Under the pieces are notes generated by a model. It did not search any database. It was not told the DNA's origin and was given only the letters and a program-made list of their open reading frames with translations. The position numbers and the translations under genes were made by a program. DNA of 47,665 bases from Intrasporangium_A sp039812505 (GTDB taxonomy: Bacteria; Actinomycetota; Actinomycetes; Actinomycetales; Dermatophilaceae), in contig NZ_JBDIAQ010000011.1 of NCBI RefSeq assembly GCF_039812505.1, positions 1-47,665 on the forward strand. Direction: 5' to 3'. Positions 32,184-40,696 of this stretch are shown piece by piece (within the stretch, counting starts at the first letter, position 1; each line of letters begins with the position of its first letter).

Positions 32184-34358
32184 GTGTCCCGATACCGAAC
32201 CCTGCTCGCTCGTAGCCCCGTCGCTCTGCTCCCACTCGCCCTCGCCCTCACCGGCACCGCCGCCGCCACCTCCACCGCCCCGGTCGCAGTCTCGTCCGGC
32301 TCGGCCGACTCGACCACCGCCCCGGTCCACAGCCGGGTCGACACCCACCGCATGCCGGCCCCCGGCCGGGCCTCCGCGGCAGCGCGGCTCTCCGGCCCGG
32401 ACACCAGGCAGGCGCGCACCGACGCCTCCGGGCGGCCGGTGCACGTGTCCGCCGCCTCCACGCAGGTTGCCCTGCCCGACCTCGCGGTCGTCGGCGTGAC
32501 GTGGCGCCAGGGGTCGGCCCCGGGCACGACGGTCCAGTACCGCACCCGGACCACCGCCGGCTGGGGCGCGTGGCAGTTCGTCGCCGCCGAGGACGAACGA
32601 CCCGACCCGGCCGAGGCCGCCGAGGCGGCGCGCCGCACCGGCGGGGCCCGACAGGGTTCCGCCCCGATCGTGACGACCGGCGCCGAGCAGGTCCAGGTGC
32701 GACTGGTCTCCCCCACCGACGACGCGCCGGCCGAGCCCGAGCTGGTCGTCGTCGACCCCGGTGCCACCGTCGCCGACGCTGCCGAGGCGCCGCGCGGACC
32801 CGCGCTCGACCAGCCCCGCGCAAGCGCTGCCGCCGCTGCCACCGACTTCGCCCCCACCGCGTTGCGCACGGCCACCGCCGCGAAGCCGGCGATCCACACC
32901 CGCGCCCAGTGGGGGGCCGACGAGTCGCTGCGCGAGCAGTCCTCGCCCGACTACGGCCGGGTCGAGGCCGCCTTCGTGCACCACACCGCCGGCACGAACA
33001 ACTACACGCGCGAACAGGTCCCCGGCATCATCCGCGGCATCTACAGCTACCACGTCAAGAGCCAGGGCTGGCGCGACATCGGCTACAACTTCCTGGTCGA
33101 CAAGTTCGGCCGGATCTGGGAGGGCCGCTGGGGCGGCATGGACAAGGCCGTCGTCGGCGCCCACACCTACGGGCTGAACTCCTACACCTTCGGCGTCTCG
33201 GTCCTGGGCAACTACGAGACCGCGCACCCGAGCGGCGCGACGCTCACCGCGCTCAGCAGGCTCATCGCCTGGAAGGCCTCGATCCACCACTTCGACGTCA
33301 GCGGTCGGGTGACGATCTCGGGCAAGACGTACTACACGGTCTCCGGACACCGGGACGGGAAGGACAACTCCACCGAGTGCCCCGGCAGGTACCTCTACGC
33401 CAAGCTCCCCACGATCCGCAAGCAGGCCGCCACCGACCTGCCGTCGGTGGGCCGTTACGCCGGATCGGACCGTTACGCTACCGCGGCTGCCATCTCGGCC
33501 GGGAGCTTCGGTGCCGGAGTGCCGGTGGCCTACGTGGCCACCGGGCGCGACTTCCCCGACGCCCTGGCCGGGGCCGCAGCGGCCGGAGCCCTCGGGGGGC
33601 CGGTCCTGCTGACCGAGCGCGGCAGCCTGCCGAGCGCCACCGCCGACGAGCTGCGCCGTCTCCAGCCCCGCCGGATCGTCGTCCTCGGCGGCACCGCGGT
33701 CGTCTCCACCGCCGTCCAACGGCGCCTCGCAGGATATGCGGACACCGTGGAGCGCGACGCCGGGACGGACCGTTACCGCACCGCCACGGAGGTCTCGCGC
33801 CAGGCGTTCGACCCCGGCGTGCCGGTGGCCTACATCGCCACGGGCACCAACTTCCCCGACGCGCTCGCGGCCGGCCCGGCCGGAGGCACGCTGGGCGGCC
33901 CGGTGCTGCTCGTCACGAGGAACTCGGTCCCGTCGGCGACCGCCGCCGAGCTGCGCCGGCTGGCGCCCAAGCGGGTCGTCGTCATCGGCGATACGAGTGT
34001 CGTCTCCGCCGCGGTCGAGCGCTCGCTGGGCTCCTACTCCTCGAACGTCTCCCGGGCGAGCGGCACCGACCGGTACCGGACCGCTGCCCGGGTCTCCGCC
34101 GCGACCTTCGGCCGCGGAGTGCCGGTCGCCTTCGTCGCCACGGGCGCGGACTTCCCCGACGCCCTGGCCGGGGGTGCGGCCGGCGGTCACCGGGGCGGAC
34201 CCATCCTGCTCAGCCAGCAGGGCTCCGTGCCGCAGGCCACCTTGGACGAGCTCGCCCGCCTCGAGCCCGAACGCATCTTCGTCCTCGGCGGCACCAGCGC
34301 GGTCAGCAGCGCGGTCGCCAAGCGGCTGTCCGCCTACGAGATGCCCGCCGGCTCCTGA
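32184..34358 (+). CDS. Secreted N-acetylmuramoyl-L-alanine amidase with three CWB2 repeats
   Basis: A 724-residue secreted wall hydrolase. The signal peptide covers about residues 1-30. A low-complexity Ala/Thr/Pro region is followed by a first domain (about 90-185) of unknown role. The PGRP/amidase_2 catalytic domain (about 235-405) has the zinc and catalytic residues in FVHHTAG (about 264), SGHRDGKDNS (about 387) and TECPGRYLY. Three CWB2 repeats (about 420-720) open with YAGSDRYATA, DAGTDRYRTA and ASGTDRYRTA, each followed by FPDALA. It cleaves the bond between muramic acid and the stem peptide and anchors itself to the wall. The GTG at 32184 has GAGG nine bases upstream; a TTG four codons earlier is the alternative. 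Confidence 0.93.
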   Translation: MSRYRTLLARSPVALLPLALALTGTAAATSTAPVAVSSGSADSTTAPVHSRVDTHRMPAPGRASAAARLSGPDTRQARTDASGRPVHVSAASTQVALPDLAVVGVTWRQGSAPGTTVQYRTRTTAGWGAWQFVAAEDERPDPAEAAEAARRTGGARQGSAPIVTTGAEQVQVRLVSPTDDAPAEPELVVVDPGATVADAAEAPRGPALDQPRASAAAAATDFAPTALRTATAAKPAIHTRAQWGADESLREQSSPDYGRVEAAFVHHTAGTNNYTREQVPGIIRGIYSYHVKSQGWRDIGYNFLVDKFGRIWEGRWGGMDKAVVGAHTYGLNSYTFGVSVLGNYETAHPSGATLTALSRLIAWKASIHHFDVSGRVTISGKTYYTVSGHRDGKDNSTECPGRYLYAKLPTIRKQAATDLPSVGRYAGSDRYATAAAISAGSFGAGVPVAYVATGRDFPDALAGAAAAGALGGPVLLTERGSLPSATADELRRLQPRRIVVLGGTAVVSTAVQRRLAGYADTVERDAGTDRYRTATEVSRQAFDPGVPVAYIATGTNFPDALAAGPAGGTLGGPVLLVTRNSVPSATAAELRRLAPKRVVVIGDTSVVSAAVERSLGSYSSNVSRASGTDRYRTAARVSAATFGRGVPVAFVATGADFPDALAGGAAGGHRGGPILLSQQGSVPQATLDELARLEPERIFVLGGTSAVSSAVAKRLSAYEMPAGS

Positions 34359-34370
34359 CCCGCCGGCACT

Positions 34371-34403
34371 CGAGGGCCCGGTCCACCCCGGACCGGGCCC
34401 TCG
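34371..34403. terminator. 14-bp hairpin terminator after the amidase gene
   Basis: CGAGGGCCCGGTCC (34371-34384) pairs perfectly with GGACCGGGCCCTCG (34390-34403) around ACCCC, 12 bp after the stop. A second small hairpin, GGGCGG-TATG-CCGCCC, lies at 34447-34462. Confidence 0.85.
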
Positions 34404-34502
34404 GGCGCGTGCACCCGCCGCCCTGCGCCTGCCCGCCCGAGCGTCAGGGCGGTATGCCGCCCACCCGGCTGAGCGGCATATCTTCCAATCCGGTTGCGTT
34501 GA

Positions 34503-34540
34503 CTACTGATGAGTAGCATCATTGCTTTACTCATCGGTAA
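34503..34540. promoter_or_regulatory. Paired TetR-like operator upstream of acyl-CoA dehydrogenase
   Basis: CTACTGATGAGTAG (34503-34516) is an inverted repeat of CTACT/AGTAG. TTACTCATCGGTAA (34527-34540), read on the other strand, gives TTACCGATGAGTAA, so the two sites share YGATGAGTA in opposite orientation. They lie 20-57 bp before the acyl-CoA dehydrogenase start, in a locally AT-rich stretch that should contain the promoter. TetR-type fatty-acid repressors bind sites of this form; no TetR gene is adjacent. Confidence 0.55.
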
Positions 34541-34559
34541 CAAGTCGGTCGGAGGAGTC

Positions 34560-36422
34560 ATGGGGCACTACAAGAGCAATGTGCGTGACCTCGAGTTCAA
34601 CCTCTTCGAGGTGTTCGGGCGCCAGGAGGTCCTCGGTCGGGGCCGCTACGCGGACCTCGATGTCGAGGCGGCCCGGGACATCCTGCACGAGGTGTCCCGG
34701 CTCGCCGAGCACGAGCTGGCCGACAGCCTGGCCGACTCCGACCGGAACCCGCCGGTCTTCGACCCGCAGGCCCACTCGGTGAGCCTCCCGGAGTCGTTCA
34801 AGAAGTCCTACCGCGCCTACGTAGACGGCGGTTGGGGCAACCTGGACACCCCGCCCGAGCTCGGCGGGATGGCCGTGCCGCCGTCACTGCGCTGGTCGAT
34901 CGCCGAGATGGTGTGCGGTGCCAACCCGGCCGTGCACATGTACTCCGCGAGCTACTCGTTCGCCAGCCTGCTGTGGTACCTCGGCACGGCCGACCAGAAG
35001 AGGCTCGCCCGGCACATCGTCGAGCACGGCTGGCACACCACGATGGTGCTGACCGAGCCCGACGCGGGCTCCGACGTCGGCGCCGGCCGCACCAGGGCGA
35101 TCGAGCAGCCGGACGGCACCTGGCACATCGAGGGGGTCAAGCGCTTCATCACCTCGGCCGAGTCCGACCTGACCGACAACGTCGTCCACTTCGTCCTGGC
35201 CCGGCCAGAGGGCGCCGGCTCCGGCACCAAGGGCCTGTCGCTGTTCATCGTGCCGAAGTTCCACGTCGACCTCGAGACGGGCGAGCTCGGCGAGCGCAAC
35301 GGCGTCTACGTGACCGACGTCGAGCACAAGATGGGCCTGCGGGCGAGCACCACCTGCGAGGTCACCTTCGGCGAGCACGAGCCGGCCGTGGGCACCCTGC
35401 TCGGCGGCGTGCACGACGGCATCGCCCAGATGTTCAAGATCATCGAGAACGCCCGGATGTTCGTCGGCACCAAGGCGATCGCCACGCTCTCGACCGGGTA
35501 CCTCAACGCGCTCGACTTCGCCAAGGCGCGGGTGCAGGGCGCCGACCTGACGCGGCAGGCCGACAAGGACGCGCCGCGGGTCACGATCACCCACCACCCC
35601 GACGTGCGTCGATCGCTGATGCTCCAGAAGGCCTACGCCGAGGGCCTGCGTGCTCTCGTGATCTACACCGCCACGCAGCAGGACGTCGTCGCACAGGCCC
35701 AGCAGGGCAACCCGACCGTCCGGATCGAGAAGGGCTCCGAGGCCGAGCTCGCCGCGCGCGTCAACGACCTGCTACTGCCGGTCGTCAAGGGCCTCGGGTC
35801 CGAGCGTGCCTGGGTGCTGCTGGGCACCGAGTCGCTGCAGACCCTCGGTGGCTCCGGCTTCCTGCAGGACTACCCGATCGAGCAGTACGTGCGCGACGCG
35901 AAGATCGACACCCTCTACGAGGGCACCACCGCGATCCAGGGCCTGGACTTCTTCTTCCGCAAGATCGTGCGTGACAAGGGCGCGGCACTGCAGCACGTCG
36001 CCGCCAAGATCCAGGAGTTCGCCAAGGACCTCGGCGGCTCGCTCGACGCCGAGCGCGAGCGGCTCGGCCAGGCGCTCGAGGACGTGCAGGGCATGCTCGG
36101 CCACATGGTCGGCGACCTGATGAAGTCCGACCCGCGTCTGGGCGGCGACCCCGCCAACGTCTACAAGGTCGGCCAGAACACCACCCGCCTGCTGCTCGCC
36201 GCCGGTGACCTGCTCGTCGGGTGGCTGTTGCTGCGCCAGGCCGAGGTGGCCCAGCGCGCGCTCGATGCCGGCGCCACGGGCAAGGACGCCGACTTCTACA
36301 CCGGCAAGGTCGCCGCGGCCTCGTTCTACGCCAGGACAGTGCTGCCTCGACTTGCCGCCGAGCGGACCATCGTCGAGGCGACCGACAACGCGCTCATGCA
36401 GGTGCCCGAGGCCGCCTTCTGA
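34560..36422 (+). CDS. Acyl-CoA dehydrogenase, FadE5 type
   Basis: A 620-residue flavoprotein that catalyses the first step of fatty-acid beta-oxidation. It closely follows the pattern of Mycobacterium tuberculosis FadE5 from the first residues (MGHYKSNVRDLEFNLFEVFG) to the end (DNALMQVPEAAF). The FAD/substrate motifs include TMVLTEPDAGSDVGAGRT (about residue 160) and the catalytic-glutamate region IDTLYEGTTAIQGLDFFFRKI (about 460-480). The longer C-terminal extension is usual for this subgroup, which acts on long acyl chains. The ATG at 34560 has GGAGGAG directly upstream; an earlier in-frame ATG at 34509 would overlap the operator. It appears monocistronic. Confidence 0.95.
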   Translation: MGHYKSNVRDLEFNLFEVFGRQEVLGRGRYADLDVEAARDILHEVSRLAEHELADSLADSDRNPPVFDPQAHSVSLPESFKKSYRAYVDGGWGNLDTPPELGGMAVPPSLRWSIAEMVCGANPAVHMYSASYSFASLLWYLGTADQKRLARHIVEHGWHTTMVLTEPDAGSDVGAGRTRAIEQPDGTWHIEGVKRFITSAESDLTDNVVHFVLARPEGAGSGTKGLSLFIVPKFHVDLETGELGERNGVYVTDVEHKMGLRASTTCEVTFGEHEPAVGTLLGGVHDGIAQMFKIIENARMFVGTKAIATLSTGYLNALDFAKARVQGADLTRQADKDAPRVTITHHPDVRRSLMLQKAYAEGLRALVIYTATQQDVVAQAQQGNPTVRIEKGSEAELAARVNDLLLPVVKGLGSERAWVLLGTESLQTLGGSGFLQDYPIEQYVRDAKIDTLYEGTTAIQGLDFFFRKIVRDKGAALQHVAAKIQEFAKDLGGSLDAERERLGQALEDVQGMLGHMVGDLMKSDPRLGGDPANVYKVGQNTTRLLLAAGDLLVGWLLLRQAEVAQRALDAGATGKDADFYTGKVAAASFYARTVLPRLAAERTIVEATDNALMQVPEAAF

Positions 36423-36457
36423 GCCGGCTCGGCCCGGGTCGGCGGCTGGACCGGCCT

Positions 36458-36503
36458 TGTCGGGGCTGTGCGCCAGGCCGGCCGGTGACCAGGAGCCCCG
36501 ACA
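36458..36503. terminator. Candidate terminator with 10-bp stem
   Basis: TGTCGGGGCT (36458-36467) is complementary to AGCCCCGACA (36494-36503); the 26-base loop contains GGCCGGCCGG, which can fold on itself. It lies 36 bp after the acyl-CoA dehydrogenase gene. Confidence 0.55.
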
Positions 36504-36655
36504 CGCCCGGGGGTCCCGGCAACACACCGAGTAGCCGCCAACCCACGCGGTTGCAACCGGCGAGGTTGACCGCAGTTCGGCGTGTTCGATCGGTCGACTG
36601 GTCGACGAGGGCAGGCCGCCGCGCGGCGCGAGGTGGTCGGTCCTAGAGTCGGCAC

Positions 36656-38143
36656 ATGACGGTTCCCGCGTTAGACCTGTTTGCCCGGGCGGCCATGTTG
36701 CCGGTCGCATCGGACAGCGACATCAACGCACCATGGAACGGCCACGACACCAGGGTGCTCGTGGTGGCCGCGATCGGGATTGCGATCATCGTGCTGCTGA
36801 TCGTCTGGATGAAGATGCACGCCTTCTTGGCGCTGACCATCGGCTCGCTGTTCGTCGGGCTCGCATCGGGCATCGCCGCGGGGGCGATCACCAAGTCGTA
36901 CGAGAACGGCGTCGGTGGGGTGCTCGGCTACGTCGGCGTGCTGATCGCCTTGGGCGCCATGCTGGGCAAGCTGCTGGCCGACTCGGGCGGCGCGGACCAG
37001 GTGGTGAGCACCCTGCTGCGCGGCCGACCGGCGACCCTGCCTTGGAAGATGGCCCTGATCGCCGGCATCATCGGCATCCCGATGTTCTTCGAGATCGGCT
37101 TGGTGCTGCTGATCCCGGTCGTGATGCTGGCCGTGCGCCGGTCCGGCCAGCGCGCGATGCTGCTCGGCATCCCGGCACTGGCCGGCCTGTCGGTGCTGCA
37201 CGGGTTCATCCCACCGCACCCCGGGCCGCTGGCCGCCATCGGGATCCTCAACGCCAACGTCGGCATCACCCTGGCGCTGGGTTTCGTCGTCGCCGTGCCG
37301 TGCGTGGTGGTCGCCGGACCGTTGTTCGGCCGGATCGCGGCCCGGATGGTGCCGATCGGCGCGTCCGGAGCCGCGCTGGCGGTCACCAGCGGGTCGACGG
37401 CTGGCCCGGACGGAGCCGGGAGCGGGTCATCGGACGGCGCAGGCTCCGGCGGGGCGCAGGACCCGACGGCGACGGCGACGCCGACCTTCGGCTGGACCCT
37501 GGTGACGATCCTCTCGCCGGTGGTGCTGATGCTGGTCAAAGCCGCCTCCGACATCTGGATGAGTCCCAAGGCCGCGGCCTACCCGGCCCTGCAGTTCATC
37601 GGCGACCCCGTGGTCGCGCTGCTCATCGCGGTCCTGCTGGCCATGGTCACCTTCGGGACCAAGGTGGGGTTCACGCTCCCCGTGCTCGGCGGCAAGATCG
37701 GCGAGAGCCTGCTGCCGATCGTCGGCGTGCTGATGATCGTCGGCGCCGGCGGCGGGTTCAAACAGGTCCTGGTCGACGGCGGCACCGGCGACGCGATCGC
37801 CAAGATCGCGGTGTCGGCCCACCTGTCCGTCCTTGTGCTCGGTTGGATCGTGGCCGTGCTCATCCGGCTGGCGACCGGCTCCGCGACCGTGGCCACGGTG
37901 ACGGCGGCCGGCATCGTCACCCCCCTCGCCGCGGGGCTGTCGCCGGCCCAGCTGTCACTGCTGGTGCTGGCCATCGGGGCCGGGTCGCTGTTCTTCTCGC
38001 ACGTCAACGACGCCGGGTTCTGGCTGGTCAAGGAGTACTTCGGGCTCAGCGTGGGCCAGACCATCAAGACGTGGTCCGTGATGGAGACCGTGATCTCGGT
38101 GCTCGGTGTCCTGGTGGTGCTGTTGTTGTCGGTCTTCGTGTAG
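36656..38143 (+). CDS. GntP family gluconate-type permease
   Basis: A 495-residue transporter with 12-14 predicted membrane helices. Family features include HGFIPPHPGPLAAIGIL near residue 185, the GIPMFFEIGLVLLIPVV segment before it, and SATVATVTAAGIV and FFSHVNDAGFWLVKEYFG towards the end. GntP proteins import gluconate or related sugar acids with protons. A 35-residue Gly/Ser/Asp-rich cytoplasmic linker at about residues 245-280 is longer than expected. No gluconate kinase or GntR regulator lies nearby, so the substrate is uncertain. It starts at ATG 36656; a hairpin overlaps its stop codon. Confidence 0.93.
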   Translation: MTVPALDLFARAAMLPVASDSDINAPWNGHDTRVLVVAAIGIAIIVLLIVWMKMHAFLALTIGSLFVGLASGIAAGAITKSYENGVGGVLGYVGVLIALGAMLGKLLADSGGADQVVSTLLRGRPATLPWKMALIAGIIGIPMFFEIGLVLLIPVVMLAVRRSGQRAMLLGIPALAGLSVLHGFIPPHPGPLAAIGILNANVGITLALGFVVAVPCVVVAGPLFGRIAARMVPIGASGAALAVTSGSTAGPDGAGSGSSDGAGSGGAQDPTATATPTFGWTLVTILSPVVLMLVKAASDIWMSPKAAAYPALQFIGDPVVALLIAVLLAMVTFGTKVGFTLPVLGGKIGESLLPIVGVLMIVGAGGGFKQVLVDGGTGDAIAKIAVSAHLSVLVLGWIVAVLIRLATGSATVATVTAAGIVTPLAAGLSPAQLSLLVLAIGAGSLFFSHVNDAGFWLVKEYFGLSVGQTIKTWSVMETVISVLGVLVVLLLSVFV

Positions 38144-38167
38144 CGACCCCGGTCTCGACGGGGTCGC
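38143..38167 (+). terminator. Hairpin terminator overlapping gntP stop
   Basis: GCGACCCC (38143-38150) and GGGGTCGC (38160-38167) form an 8-bp stem with a 9-base loop, beginning in the TAG stop codon of the GntP gene. Confidence 0.7.
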
Positions 38168-38287
38168 GCCGCCGCTGACCACTCCCCGGGAACGTCGGCT
38201 CGCCAGCATTGGTGCGACGTGCCTCAGGGGCGCGGCGTCGAGGCGTCTGCAGTCCGGGTCTGTCGGGACGTCGACGATGCCGCTCGG

Positions 38288-39160
38288 TCAACCATGGGCG
38301 GGACGACTCGACCCGGCCGGCCCAGCAACCAGACGACCGACTACGACCACCACGAGCAGCGCGACCGAGACACCGACCGCGACCCAGACCTCGGCAGTGA
38401 TACCCGCGGCGGCGACGCCATACGCCGCATCGACGACGGCCCGGGCGACGGGGTGGGCGACATCGTTCACGAGCGGCTCGCGGGCCGCCGCGACGACGAG
38501 CGCGAGGGCGGCCGACACGACGATCCACCCGATCGCGAGCGCCCCGGTTGCCGCCCGCCGGCGGCGGGCGAGGGCGACGGCCAGCAGGGCAAGGACGACG
38601 ACGCCGACGAACAGCCACGGCCAGGCCATGGTCAGCCAGCGATAGGCGAGCTGGGTCCGGTCCAGCTGCTCGACGGAGACGAGCGGGATAGCGACGGTGG
38701 GCGCGAGCCTGCCGGCGTCGGGCACGCCGGCCTGCTCCAGCACCGCGGTCAGTGGTGGGACCGGGATGCGCAGGTTGAGCACCACCTGCCCCCGCGCGTT
38801 GACGCCGGTGTCCGCCTCGCCCTTCAGGATCGCGATGACCTCGGTGTGGGCGACCCGGACGGCGCTCGACCAGACGGTCACGACGGCCGGGCTGGCGACG
38901 AGCCGAGCCGTCTCGGCGCGGAGGGTGGGCTCGGTCAGCCGCTGCGCCGCCGGCGGCAGGCCGGTCGCGTCGAAGACTGCTCGGGCGGCCTCGTCGACCA
39001 GCGCCTGCTGCACGGCCGGCTGCCGGACGACCGGGGCGAGCGCCTCGACGAAGGCGTCGGTGCGGGTCAGGGTCTGGTTGGCCCAGAGCCCGACGAGTGC
39101 GACCGGCAGGAGCAGCACGGCCAGCAGCCCGGTCAGGCCGGAAAGAAGGCGGCGCATCAT
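38288..39160 (-). CDS. Integral membrane protein of unknown function
   Basis: A 290-residue protein with an N-terminal hydrophobic segment (about residues 5-28), a long presumably extracytoplasmic region (30-165), and three C-terminal membrane helices (about 172-192, 203-225 and 250-275). The outer region is rich in Val, Ala and Gln (ALAPVVRQPAVQQALVDEAARAVF) and has no enzyme motif I recognise. Similar single-copy membrane proteins are widespread in actinomycetes without assigned role. AGGGAG precedes the first of two adjacent ATG codons. It is convergent with the GntP gene and appears monocistronic. Confidence 0.8.
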   Translation of the reverse strand: MMRRLLSGLTGLLAVLLLPVALVGLWANQTLTRTDAFVEALAPVVRQPAVQQALVDEAARAVFDATGLPPAAQRLTEPTLRAETARLVASPAVVTVWSSAVRVAHTEVIAILKGEADTGVNARGQVVLNLRIPVPPLTAVLEQAGVPDAGRLAPTVAIPLVSVEQLDRTQLAYRWLTMAWPWLFVGVVVLALLAVALARRRRAATGALAIGWIVVSAALALVVAAAREPLVNDVAHPVARAVVDAAYGVAAAGITAEVWVAVGVSVALLVVVVVGRLVAGPAGSSRPAHG

Positions 39161-39390
39161 CGAACTCCCTGGGCTGGGTCGGGTCGAGCACTGGTGGTCC
39201 CATCATGCTGCGTCGAGCAGGGTCCGGCCGCACGGCACGCGTCGCCCGGCCTGCATCCGGCTCCGGAGCTGCGACATCACCCGTGGCGGGCCGGCCGGGA
39301 CGAGGACTCCAGTCCTGCTGAACGTGTGGCAGGCAGCCGCGTCGTCGGCCCACTCACGGCTGGTCCGGCGCGGCCCGCCCGGTCCGACGA

Positions 39391-39469
39391 ACGACCGTTG
39401 GTCGGCGACAGCCGTCTTCGCCGGTCCCGCTGAGCACGGGCAGGTCACGGCTGGTGGACCAACGGTCGT
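39391..39469. repeat. Long-loop palindromic element, copy C
   Basis: ACGACCGTTGGTC (39391-39403) is perfectly complementary to GACCAACGGTCGT (39457-39469) across a 53-base loop. The loop contains CTGAGCACGGG (39430-39440), the same motif as in copy A. The arm differs from copy A after ACGACC yet is complementary within this copy. The surrounding 395 bp (39161-39555) holds no recognisable gene. Confidence 0.8.
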
Positions 39470-39555
39470 CGGCCGGCTCGCCGCTGCGGTCGGCGCTTGT
39501 CGATCGACTCGCGTGCAGGTCGACGGTCAGCCGCCGCATGACGGCCCGGCGGGCC

Positions 39556-40359
39556 TCAGAGCCGCCGGTCGGCCAGGACGGGGAAGGACTCGCGGGCCTT
39601 GCGGATCGCCGCGCTGTCGATCTCGACGCTGAGGACCTGCTCGTCGGGCCCCGCCTCGGCGAGGACCCCACCCCAGGCGTCCACGACCTGTGAGTGGCCA
39701 CCCATCTCGTGGCCGGCGTGGGTGCCCGCGGTGTTGCACTGGACGACTGCGCACTGGTCCTCGATGGCACGGGCCCGGCCGAGCAGGCTCCAGTGGGCCA
39801 CCCGGGCCATCGGCCAGGCGGCGGGGACGACGAAGATCTCGGCGCCTTCGTCGAGCAGCGCCCGGTAGAGCTCGGGGAAGCGCAGGTCGTAGCAGGTGCT
39901 GAGGCCCACCCGGACCGGTTCGCCACCGGCGACAGGCATGTCGACCGTGACGACCTCGGTGCCGGGGTCCATGAGCTTGGGCTCGCCCTGCCCGAAGCCG
40001 AAGCGGTGGATCTTGCGGTAGGTCGCGACCAGCTCGCCGTCGGGCGAGAAGACCAGGGAGGTGTTCCAGCAGCCGTGGCCGTCCTCGGTCTCGGGGGGGC
40101 CGGTCTCGACGATGGAGCCGCCGTGCAGGGTGACCGCGGCGTCGCGCGCCGCCGCGGCCAGCGCCTGCGCCACCGGCCCGTCGACGGCCTCGGCACGGCC
40201 CGGCCAGGCGGGGTAGTCGAAGCCGCCGGCCGACCACAGCTCGGGCAGCACGACAAGGTCGTGTCCCTGCTGTGCGCGGACGAGGGCCGTGGCCCGTGCG
40301 ATGCGGGCGGCGGCCGGCTCGCCGTCGCCGTAGCCGAGCTGGATGACTGCAACCTTCAT
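39556..40359 (-). CDS. Carbon-nitrogen hydrolase (nitrilase superfamily)
   Basis: A 267-residue enzyme with the complete catalytic triad of the superfamily: E40 in VVLPELW, K116 in YRKIHRFGFG and C156 in LSTCYDLRFPELYR. The N-terminus KVAVIQLGYG and the AAWPMARVAHWSLLGRARAIEDQ segment fit amidase or omega-amidase-like members. These enzymes hydrolyse amides such as 2-oxoglutaramate or deaminated glutathione; the exact substrate cannot be assigned from sequence. It starts at ATG 40359, and the 337 bp upstream contain a 51-bp tandem repeat. Cytoplasmic. Confidence 0.93.
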   Translation of the reverse strand: MKVAVIQLGYGDGEPAAARIARATALVRAQQGHDLVVLPELWSAGGFDYPAWPGRAEAVDGPVAQALAAAARDAAVTLHGGSIVETGPPETEDGHGCWNTSLVFSPDGELVATYRKIHRFGFGQGEPKLMDPGTEVVTVDMPVAGGEPVRVGLSTCYDLRFPELYRALLDEGAEIFVVPAAWPMARVAHWSLLGRARAIEDQCAVVQCNTAGTHAGHEMGGHSQVVDAWGGVLAEAGPDEQVLSVEIDSAAIRKARESFPVLADRRL

Positions 40360-40448
40360 GGTCCTAGCCTCACACGTCCGGCGAGACGATGCCCAGCCCG
40401 TCCGTCACCAGTCGACCCCGACGGGTCCGCTGCGGCACCAGGAAAACC

Positions 40449-40627
40449 CACCCGGATCCCACCTCTCGTGGCACTCGCAGCCGAACCGCCACGAAAACCG
40501 CGACGGATCCCACTTCTCGTGGCGCTCGCAGCCGAACCGCCACGAAAACCGCGACGGATCCCACTTCTCGTGGCACTCGCAGCCGAACCGCCACGAAAAC
40601 CGCGACGGATCCCACTTCTCGTGGCTA
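40449..40627. repeat. 51-bp tandem repeat, about 3.5 units, each a hairpin
   Basis: GGATCC recurs at 40454, 40505, 40556 and 40607, exactly 51 bp apart. Units 2 and 3 are almost identical; the first is slightly diverged and the last is partial. Each full unit contains TCGTGGC, a 15-base loop, and GCCACGA. An alternative hairpin can form between neighbouring units with the same arms. It fills most of the 337-bp space between the C-N hydrolase start and the end of the CopD-CtaG gene. Because 51 is divisible by three, several frames stay open through it, but no real gene is indicated. Confidence 0.93.
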
Positions 40628-40696
40628 CACCGGCAGCGGTGTACCTGGCCGAACTGGACGGTGTACCGACCCGTCGGTGAGAGAGGGAGGGCCGGC

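Noticed and set aside
36656..38143. A gluconate utilisation operon
   Set aside because: Only the GntP transporter is present; there is no gluconate kinase or GntR regulator nearby.
40449..40627. CRISPR array
   Set aside because: The repeats are directly contiguous with no unique spacers, and no cas genes are present.
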